Counted from the first letter of the stretch, positions 1-8,278 are shown. The stretch: DNA of 64,000 bases from Micromonospora peucetia (GCF_900091625.1 NZ_FMIC01000002.1:5022001-5086000); one strand, 5' to 3'. Numbers and translations: made by a program. The notes: a model not told the origin generated them from the sequence alone.

Positions 1-905
1 ACCGTGTGCTGCCCGGCCAACATCGTGGGAAAGGCATCCCGTAGCCGGGGATAGTCCAGCTCCGGCCGCCGCTCGTCGCCGTGGGTGGCGACGACCACGA
101 CCCTGGCGTCCGCGCCGACCCTGAGCCGGATACGGCGCAACCAACCTTCCACCTCGCCCTGCTCCTGACCCTCCCGGGGGTGCCAGACCAGCAGGTAAAC
201 CGCTCGCCGGCTGAAGAAGAACTGGTGGGTGACCCGATAGATCTCCTGCCCGCCGAAGTCCCAGGTGCGCAGGGTCAGCACCTCGTCCTTCCACGGGTGG
301 GGCAGTCGTAGTTCGCGGATCTCGATTCCGTGGGTGGTGGGACGTCCCTTGACGAACTGCTCGTTGTTGAGCGCCCCCACGAGCGACGTCTTGCCGACGT
401 TGCCCTCTCCGACCAGCAGGATCTTGGCCTCGAACTGGGGGACGCCGTCCTCCAGGCTCTGCAGGTAGGCCCCGAGCGCCCGGGTGCCCCGGCCGAGGGT
501 CTGGGCGAGGGCCTCGTCCAGAGGATTGCCGTCCAGCCGGACGGTCAGTTGGCCCTTGGCCAACAGCGGCGCGAGCGACGTCGGCAACATGGTGAGCTGG
601 TTGTCCCGCAGATCGAGCAGTTGCAACCCGGGCAGTTCACCGATCTGCGGCGGCAGCGTGGTGAGCAGGTTGCCGCCCAGGTCGAGTTCCCGCAGCAGCT
701 TCAGCTCGCCGATCTCCGCCGGCAGGCCGGTCAGGCTGTTGCCCGCCAGGTCCAGCTTCCGCAGCCGGTGCAGCTTTCCGACCTCGGCCGGGAGGTCGGT
801 GATGTGGTTGTGGTAGAGGATCAGCGTTTCGAGATCGGTCCTCGCGAGCAGCTCAGGGGGAAGTGCGGAGAGCCCGGTGCGGCTGAGGTTCGCTACGGTT
901 TCCAA
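1..905 (-). CDS. LRR-Roc (Roco-type) GTPase, N-terminal part, truncated by window edge
   Basis: Reading the minus strand from about 905 gives an open frame that runs off the left edge. Residues about 1-130 form five leucine-rich repeats of the LxxLPxxIGxL type. They are followed by a Ras-like Roc domain: P-loop GEGNVGKTSL near residue 165, WDFGGQE (G3) near 215 and a THGD motif in the G4 position. This order (LRR then Roc) is that of Roco GTPases, whose COR dimerisation domain would lie beyond position 1. The likely start is TTG at 905, because an in-frame stop lies just upstream and the LRRs begin at once; a CTG at 929 is the alternative. A TTGACA box on this strand at 959-954 could be a -35 element. 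Family assignment is firm; start and C-terminal architecture are not visible. Confidence 0.85.
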   Translation of the reverse strand, partial: METVANLSRTGLSALPPELLARTDLETLILYHNHITDLPAEVGKLHRLRKLDLAGNSLTGLPAEIGELKLLRELDLGGNLLTTLPPQIGELPGLQLLDLRDNQLTMLPTSLAPLLAKGQLTVRLDGNPLDEALAQTLGRGTRALGAYLQSLEDGVPQFEAKILLVGEGNVGKTSLVGALNNEQFVKGRPTTHGIEIRELRLPHPWKDEVLTLRTWDFGGQEIYRVTHQFFFSRRAVYLLVWHPREGQEQGEVEGWLRRIRLRVGADARVVVVATHGDERRPELDYPRLRDAFPTMLAGQHT

Positions 906-1071
906 TGGTCGCCCATCCTCGCGGCTCAGGATCTCTCACCACTATGGACGATGTGTCAACGAGCATGCCGTCCGTAGCCCGGGGCGCTGCTCGTCGCGGT
1001 CCCGGTCATGGTCAACGCCCGCGGAAGTGGGACGGGCCTGTCGCAAAACCATCTCATAACCCGTCTCACAA

Positions 1072-1800
1072 TTATGTCTCAGACAGGCCGAGATGCCGGT
1101 AGACGGTGGCCCGGGAGACGCCCAGCACGGCGGCGATGTCGTCGGCGGAGTGCGTGCCCGTGGCGTACATCTGCCGCGCGTTCTCGACCTGTTCGTGGCT
1201 CAGCGTCCGGGGGCGGCCCGGCCGGCGCCGCGGCGGCGTCCCGGCGCCGCCCGGCGGCACGTCGCCCAGCAGCCGGCCCACGCCGTCGAGCATGTCGGCG
1301 CGCAGTACCTCGACCGGTATGTCGGTGAAGAAGACGACCGGGTCGCTGCACGCGGCGACCGCCTGCACCGCCCGGACCCGCTCCCGGCGCCCGGCGTCGG
1401 GCCCGGCGATCAGGTCGTTGGCCCGCATCGCGATCTGTACCAGGCGGTGGTAGGTGTCGTTCCGGCCGACGAGCGCGATGTCGTGGAAGAGCATGCCGAG
1501 CGGGCGGCGGTGGCCCAGGATGATGTCCACCCAGCCCTCCAGCACCGTCCAGCGGGCACGCTCCGCCGGCCCCGCCTCGGCCGCGTCGAGCAGCGCCTCG
1601 AAGTCGGCCACCAGTGGCTCGACCAGGGCCGCGAGCAGGTGCTCCTTGGCGGGAAAGTGGTAGAGGATCGCGGCCTTGGTCAGCCGCAGCCGCTCGGCGA
1701 TCTGGCGTAGCGAGGTGCGCTGGTAGCCGTGCTCGGCGAACAGGTCCAGCGCCGCGCGCAGGATTCGGGTACGCGTGTCGTTGGGGGCCTCGACCGTCAT
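1072..1800 (-). CDS. TetR-family repressor with extra C-terminal helix-turn-helix
   Basis: A 242-residue protein. Residues about 7-55 are a TetR_N DNA-binding domain (TRTRILRAALDLFAEHGY, then a recognition helix ending ILYHFPAKEHLL). The middle part is the usual alpha-helical ligand domain. The last about 40 residues (SHEQVENARQMY ... GVSRATVYRHLG) look like a resolvase/Hin-type HTH, which is unusual in this family. The ATG at 1800 was chosen over the upstream GTG at 1860 because the TetR domain begins there and the longer frame would overlap the operator. It is divergent from an ABC exporter, with a perfect palindrome between them, so it most likely represses its own gene and the exporter and is relieved by an exported drug-like ligand. 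Confidence 0.9.
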   Translation of the reverse strand: MTVEAPNDTRTRILRAALDLFAEHGYQRTSLRQIAERLRLTKAAILYHFPAKEHLLAALVEPLVADFEALLDAAEAGPAERARWTVLEGWVDIILGHRRPLGMLFHDIALVGRNDTYHRLVQIAMRANDLIAGPDAGRRERVRAVQAVAACSDPVVFFTDIPVEVLRADMLDGVGRLLGDVPPGGAGTPPRRRPGRPRTLSHEQVENARQMYATGTHSADDIAAVLGVSRATVYRHLGLSET

Positions 1801-1851
1801 GCCGGTAAGCCTAGCCACGACTGACCGGTGACTGGCGACACTGTTGATTCG

Positions 1852-1868
1852 ACTGACCATCGGTCAGT
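1852..1868. promoter_or_regulatory. TetR operator, ACTGACC-ATC-GGTCAGT
   Basis: A perfect 7-bp inverted repeat with a 3-bp centre lies between the divergent TetR gene (start 1800) and the exporter ATPase gene (start 1908). The sequence matches the ACTGACC/GGTCAGT half-sites typical of TetR operators in actinomycetes. A second partial half-site ACTGACCGGT lies at about 1820. Binding here would block both transcripts. Confidence 0.75.
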
Positions 1869-1907
1869 ACAGTGAGGACGTCGGCACCGCCATCGGCAGG
1901 AGGCTTC

Positions 1908-2867
1908 ATGCCCGTCATCTCCATCGACAACCTGGTCAAGACGTTCGGCAGCGTTCGCGCGCTCGACGGGCTCGACCTGAAGGTCGAGGCGGGGGAGGTG
2001 CAAGGCTTCCTCGGTCCCAACGGCGCCGGCAAGTCCACCACCATCCGCGTCCTGCTCGGCCTGCTGCGCCGCGACGCGGGCGACGTGCGGGTGTTCGACG
2101 CCGACCCCTGGCGGGACGCGGTGGCGCTGCACCGCCGCCTGGCGTACGTGCCCGGCGACGTGAACCTGTGGCCCAACCTCTCCGGCGGCGAGGCCATCGA
2201 CCTGTTCGGCCAGCTGCGCGGCGGCCTCGACCGGCGCCGCCGCGACGAGCTGCTGGAACGCTTCGACCTCGACCCGACGCGCAAGTGCCGCACCTACTCC
2301 AAGGGCAACCGGCAGAAGGTCGCCATCGTCGCCGCCTTCGCCTCGGCCGTCGAGCTCTACGTGCTCGACGAGCCGACCTCCGGGCTCGATCCGCTGATGG
2401 AGGCCGTGTTCCAGGACGAGGTCCGCCAACTCAAGCGCGACGGCGCCACCGTGCTGCTCTCCAGCCACGTGCTGGCCGAGGTCGAGGCGCTCTGCGACCG
2501 GGTCAGCATCATCCGCGAGGGCCGCACCGTCGAGTCCGGCACCCTCGCCGAGCTGCGCCACCTCACGCGTACGGCCGTGACGGTCGAGACCGCGCGGCCG
2601 GCGACGGGCCTGGCGGAGCTGCCCGGCGTCCACGAGGTACGCGAGGTCGACGGACGCATCCACCTGGAGGTGGAGCCCGCCCACCTCGACGAGTTGCTCG
2701 GGCACCTCGTCGGATTCGGCGTCCGCGCGCTGACCAGTGCCCCACCCACCCTGGAGGAACTCTTCCTGCGCCACTACGGCGACGAGCGCGCCGCCGTCAC
2801 GCCTCCGGTGGCGGACCCGGCCGACGACCACCGTCCGGGCGCCGACCGGCCGGCGGGTGCCCGATGA
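1908..2867 (+). CDS. ABC-2 type exporter, ATP-binding subunit
   Basis: A 319-residue ATPase of the drug-export (DrrA/NatA-like) group. Walker A GPNGAGKSTT is at about residue 36, signature YSKGNRQKV takes the place of LSGGQ, Walker B is LYVLDEPTSGLDP, and the H-loop is in LLSSHVLAEVE. A variable C-terminal region of about 90 residues follows, as in DrrA-type proteins. The start ATG has a strong GGCAGGAGG site (1895-1903). The stop codon overlaps the next start (ATGA), so ATPase and permease are translationally coupled. With the permease it probably exports an amphipathic or drug-like substrate from the cytoplasm under control of the divergent TetR protein. Confidence 0.93.
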   Translation: MPVISIDNLVKTFGSVRALDGLDLKVEAGEVQGFLGPNGAGKSTTIRVLLGLLRRDAGDVRVFDADPWRDAVALHRRLAYVPGDVNLWPNLSGGEAIDLFGQLRGGLDRRRRDELLERFDLDPTRKCRTYSKGNRQKVAIVAAFASAVELYVLDEPTSGLDPLMEAVFQDEVRQLKRDGATVLLSSHVLAEVEALCDRVSIIREGRTVESGTLAELRHLTRTAVTVETARPATGLAELPGVHEVREVDGRIHLEVEPAHLDELLGHLVGFGVRALTSAPPTLEELFLRHYGDERAAVTPPVADPADDHRPGADRPAGAR

Positions 2868-4495
2868 GCGCGTTCACCGGCACCGGGCTGCTCGCCCGGC
2901 TCGTGCTGCGCCGCGACCGGATCCGGCTGGCGATCTGGGTGCTCGGCACCCCGCTGCTCGGCTACGCCCTCGCCGGCAGCGTCAAGGAGTTCTACCCCGA
3001 CGAGGCGTCCCGGGTCGGGTACGCCAGCACGTCGGCGTCCAGCCTGGTCGCCCGCGCGTTCAACGGGCCGATAGCCGGCACCGACCTCGGCGCCGTGGTG
3101 GTCGCCGAGACGTACGTGACGCTGGCCCTGCTCGCCGCGCTGCTGAGCACCTTCGCGGTGGTCCGGCACACCCGGCAGAACGAGGAGACCGGCCGCGCGG
3201 AACTGCTCGGCGCCTCCGTCGTCGGCCGGTACGCGCTGCTCACCGCCGCCCTGCTGGTGGTCGTCGGCGCGAACGTGGCGGCCACCGCCCTGCTCGCCGC
3301 CGCCTTCGCCGGGGCCGGCCTGCCACTCGCCGGGTCCGTCGCGGCGGCCGCCGCCGTCGGCGGCGTCGGGGTGGCGTTCACCGGCATCGCCGCCGTCACC
3401 GCCCAACTGTCGGTCACCTCCCGGGGCGCCAACGCGCTCGCCGCCGCCGCCGTCGGGATCGCCTTCCTGCTCCGCGCGGCGGGCGACGTGCTGGGCGAGC
3501 AGACCGGCGGCGGGCTTGGGCTGCGCGTGGTCAGCGCCTGGCCGTCCTGGCTCTCCCCGCTCGGCTGGGGCAACCAGGTCCGCGCCTTCGGCGGCGAACG
3601 CTGGTGGGTGCTGGCGCTGCCCGCCGCACTGCTGGTCGCCGGGGTGGCCTCGGCCTACGCCCTCGCCGAGCGGCGCGACATCGGCGCCGGAATGGTCGCA
3701 CCCCGACGTGGGCCGGCCACGGCTGCACCCGGGCTGCTCAGTCCCGCCGGACTGGCCTGGCGGTTGCAGCGCGGTGCGTTGCTCGGCTGGGCGGTCGGGG
3801 TGGCGGTGCTCGGGTTCTCGATGGGCATCGCCGGTGACGAGTTCAACGCCATGATCGAGGAGAACCCGGCCGCCGCCGAGGCGATCAGCGCGATGGGCGG
3901 CGGCGCGAAACTCATCGACGCGTACCTGGCGAGCATGCTGGCGCTGTTCGCGCTGACCATCGGGGCGTACGTCGTGCAGGCGCTGCTGCGCACGCGCAAC
4001 GACGAGGCCGACGGGCTGCTGGAGGCGGTCCTGTCCACGGCGGTCAGCCGCACCCGGTGGCTGGCCACCCAGGTGCTCGCCGCGACACTCGGCGCGCTCG
4101 CCCTGGTGCTGCTGGGCGGGCTCACCACCGGCCTCGGCTACGGCCTGGTCGCCGGCGATCCCCTCGGGAAGGCCGTCGAGCTGGGCGGGGCGGCGCTGGT
4201 GCGGCTGCCGGCCCTGCTCGTGGTGGCCGGGGTGGTGACGGCGCTGTTCGGGCTGCTGCCGCGCTGGTCGGTGGCGCTGTCGTGGGCGGCGCTGATCGTG
4301 TTCCTGCTGCTCGGGCAGCTCGGCGCGGTGCTCGACCTGCCGCAGGCGGCGCTGAACCTGTCGCCGTACACGCACGTGCCGTCGGTGCCGGCGGTCGACC
4401 CGTCGGTGCTGCCGCTGCTCGTACTGACCGCGGTGGCGGCGGCGCTGCTCGCGGCCGGCCTGGCCGCCTTCCGCCGCCGCGACGTCCCGTGCTGA
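2864..4495 (+). CDS. ABC exporter permease, polyketide-antibiotic exporter type
   Basis: A 543-residue membrane protein with about twelve hydrophobic segments arranged as two similar halves. Each half begins with a conserved LARLxLRRDR or LxWRLQRGALLGW entry segment followed by a cytoplasmic stretch. This length and duplicated layout match the COG3559-type exporters of polyketide antibiotics, which act as one fused permease with a separate ATPase. The ATG overlaps the stop of the ATPase gene. The gene is followed at once by a perfect hairpin. The substrate cannot be read from sequence, and the polyketide cluster of this window is 42 kb away, so a link to it is only a possibility. Confidence 0.88.
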   Translation: MSAFTGTGLLARLVLRRDRIRLAIWVLGTPLLGYALAGSVKEFYPDEASRVGYASTSASSLVARAFNGPIAGTDLGAVVVAETYVTLALLAALLSTFAVVRHTRQNEETGRAELLGASVVGRYALLTAALLVVVGANVAATALLAAAFAGAGLPLAGSVAAAAAVGGVGVAFTGIAAVTAQLSVTSRGANALAAAAVGIAFLLRAAGDVLGEQTGGGLGLRVVSAWPSWLSPLGWGNQVRAFGGERWWVLALPAALLVAGVASAYALAERRDIGAGMVAPRRGPATAAPGLLSPAGLAWRLQRGALLGWAVGVAVLGFSMGIAGDEFNAMIEENPAAAEAISAMGGGAKLIDAYLASMLALFALTIGAYVVQALLRTRNDEADGLLEAVLSTAVSRTRWLATQVLAATLGALALVLLGGLTTGLGYGLVAGDPLGKAVELGGAALVRLPALLVVAGVVTALFGLLPRWSVALSWAALIVFLLLGQLGAVLDLPQAALNLSPYTHVPSVPAVDPSVLPLLVLTAVAAALLAAGLAAFRRRDVPC

Positions 4496-4497
4496 GT

Positions 4498-4553
4498 TGT
4501 CAGGAAGGGCACCTTGTACACGCATTCTGTAGTACAAGGTGCCCTTCCTGACA
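4498..4553. terminator. Perfect 22-bp stem hairpin after the exporter operon
   Basis: Two perfect 22-base arms (4498-4519 and 4532-4553) flank a 12-base loop. The arms begin TGTCAGGAAGGGCACC and read back on the other side. It lies directly after the exporter stop codon and before the minus-strand gene ending at 4599, so it can terminate both converging transcripts. Its GGAAGGG core recurs at 40142, which suggests a dispersed repeat family rather than a one-off terminator. Confidence 0.8.
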
Positions 4554-4598
4554 TATGAGGAGCGCGCGATGAGCTGGTGCGGCTGCGATGGCGCACCC

Positions 4599-5087
4599 TC
4601 ACGGTGCGGCGAGGGGCTCTCGCGATCCGGTGTCGAGGAGCCCGGTCACCCGTGAGATCGCGTCGCGGATCATCGCGCCGTACCCGTCATCCGGCAACTC
4701 GGCGACGAGGGGCGCCGCGACCGTCACGTGATGCCGGGCGCGCTCGACGTCGCCGGCACGGCGGTACCCGTCGGCGAGGTTGAGGTGCAGCGACGGCAGG
4801 AAGGCACGCACCCGCAACGAGACGTCGTGCCGCTGGACGCGTTGGTCGTCGAGGTCGGCGACGGCGGCCAGCGCCCGGCGATCCCACATCAACTCGTCCG
4901 CGACCGATTCCTGCAGGTCGGCCAGGTGGTGCGCGACGGTGCAGCGGTGCACGGCGTCCCCGGCGTAGCCGATCCGGCCCCAGAGTTCGGTGAGGGCGTC
5001 GCGGGCGTTGGCCCGGTCGCCGGCCTGGCCCAACTCCAAAGCACGGCCGATGTTCGCCATGACCTCGTCGGCGTCGTTCGTGTCCAC
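4599..5087 (-). CDS. Hypothetical TPR-like helical protein
   Basis: A 162-residue, all-helical soluble protein without a recognisable catalytic motif. Two stretches (GRALELGQAGDRANARDALT and LNLADGYRRAGDVERARHHV) have the small-large pattern of tetratricopeptide helices. Similar short helical proteins of unknown role are common in Micromonospora and Streptomyces. I chose the GTG at 5087, preceded by a GAGG ribosome site; ATG 5141 has none and the residues before it are arginine-rich without pattern. The function is unknown. Its 3' end faces the exporter hairpin. Confidence 0.6.
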   Translation of the reverse strand: MDTNDADEVMANIGRALELGQAGDRANARDALTELWGRIGYAGDAVHRCTVAHHLADLQESVADELMWDRRALAAVADLDDQRVQRHDVSLRVRAFLPSLHLNLADGYRRAGDVERARHHVTVAAPLVAELPDDGYGAMIRDAISRVTGLLDTGSREPLAAP

Positions 5088-5413
5088 GGTGTTCCTCACA
5101 GTCGTGGCCGGGTGGCCGGCCGTCGGGTCTTCGTGGCACATGCTGGCGACTCGACCAACTTGAGGGTCAAGCCCTGCACGTCGAGAGGCGACCCGACAGG
5201 GTGCGGTGGGATGGACGCGCTGTGGCGGACGAGATGCTGTGCAGAGCGGACGTGCGCGAAGGCGGTGCCGACACGCCGGATCCCTTGCGGAGGCGGGCCT
5301 GCTGGAACGGCAGCATCTCCAGAAGTGACGGGTAGCTGACAGTATCGGCATCCGTGCGCCGTGTGTGTCGCACCGGGGCGGGAAGCTGGGGACCCGACCT
5401 CCGGAGGTGCCCC

Positions 5414-6127
5414 ATGCCGTACGTGAAGTCCCACGTCCGCCGCAACGGAGCCCGGGTCCGGGGGCACTACCGCAGGCGGCGGCGTGCCGGCAGTGGAAGA
5501 CCCGCGCGGCGTGGCCGTTCCGGGGCCGGCTCGGGGAACAGTTGGGGGCTCGTCCTCGGGGGACTGGCCGTGGTCGTCGTGGTAGTCCTGATCGTCGACT
5601 TCGTGCAGCGGCACCCGTACTGGTCGGCCACTCTGGTCCTCGTCGCCGTCGCGAGTGCCGTCGCCCTGTTGTCGGCCAGGGCGAAGCGGCGGGCGCGCCA
5701 GCGGACCGAGCAGGCCGAGCGCGACCGGGCCGTCGCGGTGACCGACGCGATGACCGGGGCCGAGTTCGAGCAGTGGTTCGCCAGGCTGCTGGAGGCGTCA
5801 GAATTCCGGCACGTTCATGTCAGAGGGGGTTCCGGGGACCGGGGGGCGGACGTCACGGCGATCGCTCCGGACGGCCGGCGCGTCGTCGTACAGTGCAAGC
5901 GGCAGAGCTTGACGAACCGGGTCGGCAGCGCCGCCATCCAGCGTTTCGCCGGCACCTGCCGGGAGGTGCACGGGGGTGAGCTGTGCATGATCGTCACGAA
6001 CGGCTTCTTCACCGCCGGCGACGGCGTACGTCTCGCCCAACAGCTCGGCATCGTCCTGGTCGACCGGGGGCTGCTGGAGACGTGGGCCTGGACGGGGACG
6101 CCACCGTCGAGCCTGCTCGGCAGGTGA
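5414..6127 (+). CDS. Membrane-anchored Mrr-like restriction endonuclease domain protein
   Basis: A 237-residue protein. Residues 1-40 are very basic, two membrane segments follow at about 45-63 and 70-87, then a charged linker. Residues about 110-225 form an Mrr_cat PD-(D/E)xK nuclease fold: EFEQWFARLLEA, then GADVTAIAPDGRRVVVQCKR, with the D of GAD and the QxK of QCK as metal-site residues. Proteins with this layout are widespread in actinomycetes and are thought to cleave modified or foreign DNA near the membrane; that role is inferred. The start has GGAGG seven bases upstream. It lies at the left side of a patch of small accessory genes. Confidence 0.82.
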   Translation: MPYVKSHVRRNGARVRGHYRRRRRAGSGRPARRGRSGAGSGNSWGLVLGGLAVVVVVVLIVDFVQRHPYWSATLVLVAVASAVALLSARAKRRARQRTEQAERDRAVAVTDAMTGAEFEQWFARLLEASEFRHVHVRGGSGDRGADVTAIAPDGRRVVVQCKRQSLTNRVGSAAIQRFAGTCREVHGGELCMIVTNGFFTAGDGVRLAQQLGIVLVDRGLLETWAWTGTPPSSLLGR

Positions 6128-6171
6128 CCCGGTGGGCGCTCCGGTTGCCGCCGGCTGGCAGGCTCGCAGCC

Positions 6172-6756
6172 ATGGAAAGTGTCGTCGCGCAGTTGCCCGC
6201 GCTCATCGGTGTGTTGATCGGCGCCATCGGCACGATCGTCGCCACCTCGGTCGCCGATCGCACTCGCTGGAAGCGGAACCAGTCCGTTCGCTGGGACGAC
6301 CGGCGGCTCGACGCGTACGTCGAGTTCGGGCGGGTGGTGAAGGAAATCCACGCCATCGCTGTACGGATGCTCGCCAGTGAGCGGCCCCAGTCGCGTGGAC
6401 ACCGCATGGACCGGGAGGAAGGGCTCGCCCGGTTGGCCGAGGCGGACGTCCGGCGCACCCTGGCCTGGGAGAGCGTCCTGCTGCTCGGGGACGCCTCGAC
6501 GGTGTCGGCGGCGCGTGACTGGCGGGACGCCGTGTGGGGGATCGAGCGGGTCGCTCGGGGGCTCACCCAGGCAGACGACCACGCCGACCTGCTGCACCGG
6601 GCCAACGAGGCGCGAGACCTCTTCTACCGTGCGGCCCGTGGTGGCCTCGGTGTTCGTGGCGGTTCGGTCGCCCAGGCCACGATGCTCGAAGCCCGGCGGG
6701 ATGAGATCCGGGCTGACAGAGCGCCACGGCAGACAGCGGAGCCGTCGGCGCTGTAG
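6172..6756 (+). CDS. Hypothetical single-pass membrane protein
   Basis: A 194-residue protein with one N-terminal membrane segment (LPALIGVLIGAIGTIVATSV, residues about 7-26), then a long soluble helical domain rich in Arg, Glu and Ala. Repeated heptad-like stretches (RRLDAYVEFGRVVKEIHA) suggest a coiled coil. No family with known function is recognised; similar N-anchored helical proteins are frequent in actinomycete genomes. The ATG at 6172 was chosen because the membrane segment begins directly after it. It follows the Mrr-like gene by 44 bases and may be co-transcribed. Confidence 0.65.
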   Translation: MESVVAQLPALIGVLIGAIGTIVATSVADRTRWKRNQSVRWDDRRLDAYVEFGRVVKEIHAIAVRMLASERPQSRGHRMDREEGLARLAEADVRRTLAWESVLLLGDASTVSAARDWRDAVWGIERVARGLTQADDHADLLHRANEARDLFYRAARGGLGVRGGSVAQATMLEARRDEIRADRAPRQTAEPSAL

Positions 6757-6997
6757 GTCTTGACGTTCACGGTTCGACCGGCGAGCGGGTCGAACCGGAA
6801 GGCGTCGTCGTAGCCGCCCTGGGGCGCCGTGCCGACCTGGACGTGTGGCTGGCCGGCAGAGCCGACACGGAAACGATGATCTGGGCCGTCCGGGCGGCCT
6901 TCTCGCACGACTGCCAGGAAGCGGAGTCGCCAACCTGACAGACCCGTCCTCGCGCAGCCACGATGATCAACCGGCCACCGAAACGAGAGGACCTCTG
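6757..6997. other. Intergenic stretch with a possible gene remnant
   Basis: No start codon with a ribosome site is seen. One plus-strand frame stays open from about 6718 to the TGA at 6936 and reads like protein (HGSTGERVEPEGVVV, then RRADLDVWLAGRADTETM) but lacks an initiation codon near its beginning. It could be the tail of a decayed gene. Nothing else is recognised here. Confidence 0.3.
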
Positions 6998-7249
6998 ATG
7001 CCCGCCAGCATTGACCGGATCCGCAAACACATGAAGGTGCAGCCCACAAAGCGAGACAAGGGGTTGACGCTTACCGTAACGGTCACCGCCTACGACAACG
7101 GCATGGTCGAGGTCGACGGGGTACCTATCAACGCCGCACCCGACTACGACCAAGGGCACGGATGGCTGGTTGCCGCGGAGACGGTGACGGCGACGATGGT
7201 CGAGTTCCGGAAGGACACAGTGAAGCGGCAGAAGCAGAAGGGCGCCTGA
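6998..7249 (+). CDS. Small hypothetical protein
   Basis: An 83-residue protein beginning MPASIDRIRKHMKVQP with a beta-rich centre (LTLTVTVTAYDNGMVEVDG) and a basic C-terminus ending KRQKQKGA. GAGAGG at 6983-6988 precedes the ATG by about nine bases. It is followed three bases later by a 65-residue gene and then a 126-residue gene, so the three form a small operon. I do not recognise a family. Such compact operons of tiny genes occur in actinomycete integrative elements and near their scars. Confidence 0.6.
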   Translation: MPASIDRIRKHMKVQPTKRDKGLTLTVTVTAYDNGMVEVDGVPINAAPDYDQGHGWLVAAETVTATMVEFRKDTVKRQKQKGA

Positions 7250-7252
7250 CTG

Positions 7253-7450
7253 ATGCCCACCCCGAAGCTTCCCGCCGACGTCCTTGCCCAGTTGCGGCAA
7301 CTACACGCCGACTACGAGAGTGAATTCGCCGACGGCGGATACACCGACAGGGTGCAGAAAGCACGCAGCGACCACGCCATCGACTTCATCCTGTTCCTCG
7401 AAGGCCGGTTCTCCCCGGCCACCGAGAAGGGCAAACAGCGTCGCAGTTGA
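7253..7450 (+). CDS. Small hypothetical protein
   Basis: A 65-residue, mostly helical protein (LPADVLAQLRQLHADYESEF, then ARSDHAIDFILFLEGRF). It starts three bases after the preceding stop, and its own stop overlaps the TTG start of the next gene. No known domain is recognised. Coding is supported by the compact operon arrangement and by sensible hydrophobic/charged patterning. Confidence 0.55.
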   Translation: MPTPKLPADVLAQLRQLHADYESEFADGGYTDRVQKARSDHAIDFILFLEGRFSPATEKGKQRRS

Positions 7451-7827
7451 CTGCCAGCCCAGCTACGCGATGCCGACCGGCTCGCCGTGCGCCTGAACCA
7501 CCGAACACGGTCACGGCTGACCAGGGCACGCCTGGCACATCCACTCCTCAGGAACCTGCCGCCACGTCGGACGGTGAAACGCTGGCGGCAGCGCACGACG
7601 CGAAGGTCACCGAAGCGGAATACCGGAGAGTTCGGGAGGTGTTTGCGGACTCCCGGCAGGCTGACATTCGAACGCACGGCACCGCGCTCGTAGATCTCGC
7701 CTGGAAGGTCAGCCAGATGTCCATAGAGGAAGAGTTTTCTGCTGCCGAAGACTACTCGGCGATGTTGGATGCGCACTCGTCGAGGTTGAAGGCGGCCTGC
7801 GCCGACCAGGGTGTGATGGTCAACTGA
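7447..7827 (+). CDS. Small hypothetical protein
   Basis: A 126-residue protein. The first about 45 residues are Pro/Thr/Ala-rich and probably disordered; the rest is helical (VTEAEYRRVREVFADSRQAD, then ALVDLAWKVSQMSIEEEF). A TTG start overlapping the previous stop (TTGA) gives the longest frame; a later start inside the disordered part cannot be excluded. No family is recognised. It is third in the small operon beginning at 6998. Confidence 0.5.
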   Translation: MTASPATRCRPARRAPEPPNTVTADQGTPGTSTPQEPAATSDGETLAAAHDAKVTEAEYRRVREVFADSRQADIRTHGTALVDLAWKVSQMSIEEEFSAAEDYSAMLDAHSSRLKAACADQGVMVN

Positions 7828-7936
7828 GCAAGGACCGGTCCAGGCAGCACGAAGAGCCGGCCACCCGCGAGCTCGTGGGCGGCCGGCCGGCAGGGTTCCG
7901 TCCGCCGGCACCTTGCCGCCCGTCGCGCCGATCGCG

Positions 7937-8278
7937 TCACCGAGCATCAGCCCGAGCACGCAGCCCAGGGCGGTTGCGAGCTGCTCGGCCGTCACCTTGG
8001 TCACCCTGGGAAGCACAGGAACGGGTGGCAGGCAGGCGTTGCGGGGTCGGCGGGCTGGCGACGGGACGGAGGCCGGCAAGCTGGACGTAGATCTCGCGCT
8101 TGGCGGTCGCGTTGCCGCGACGGTCGAGGACGTAGCCGGTCAACCACACCCAGCCGGCGTACGTCGGTTGGTCGCAGACCGAGACGACGCAGAAGGTCAG
8201 GGCGCGATCCCCGGCGAACTGCGCCGAGGCCTGGCCGTCCACGACGAGCAGGTCGCCGGGGGAGGGGTGTGCGGTCAC
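7937..8278 (-). CDS. Hypothetical protein, second gene of a DivIVA-like pair; C-terminus uncertain
   Basis: A 113-residue frame starting at a GTG that overlaps the stop of the upstream gene (GTGA, 8275-8278). Residues about 1-72 look genuine: a beta-rich stretch GDLLVVDGQASAQFAGD, then TYAGWVWLTGYVLDRRGNA. Beyond that the sequence becomes Ser/Arg/Ala-rich without pattern. A different minus-strand frame over about 7840-8004 reads VTAEQLATALGCVLGLMLGD, which looks more protein-like, so a frameshift or a second small gene may lie here. The function is unknown; it pairs with the DivIVA-like gene and a divergent GntR gene. Confidence 0.55.
   Translation of the reverse strand: MTAHPSPGDLLVVDGQASAQFAGDRALTFCVVSVCDQPTYAGWVWLTGYVLDRRGNATAKREIYVQLAGLRPVASPPTPQRLPATRSCASQGDQGDGRAARNRPGLRARADAR

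Noticed and set aside
330..977. Plus-strand frame over the LRR gene
   Set aside because: The minus strand gives perfect LRR and Roc motifs; the plus frame is low-complexity.
2864..4495. Exporter as the resistance pump of the polyketide cluster
   Set aside because: The family is linked to polyketide export, but it lies 42 kb from the cluster and has its own TetR control; no sequence evidence ties the two.
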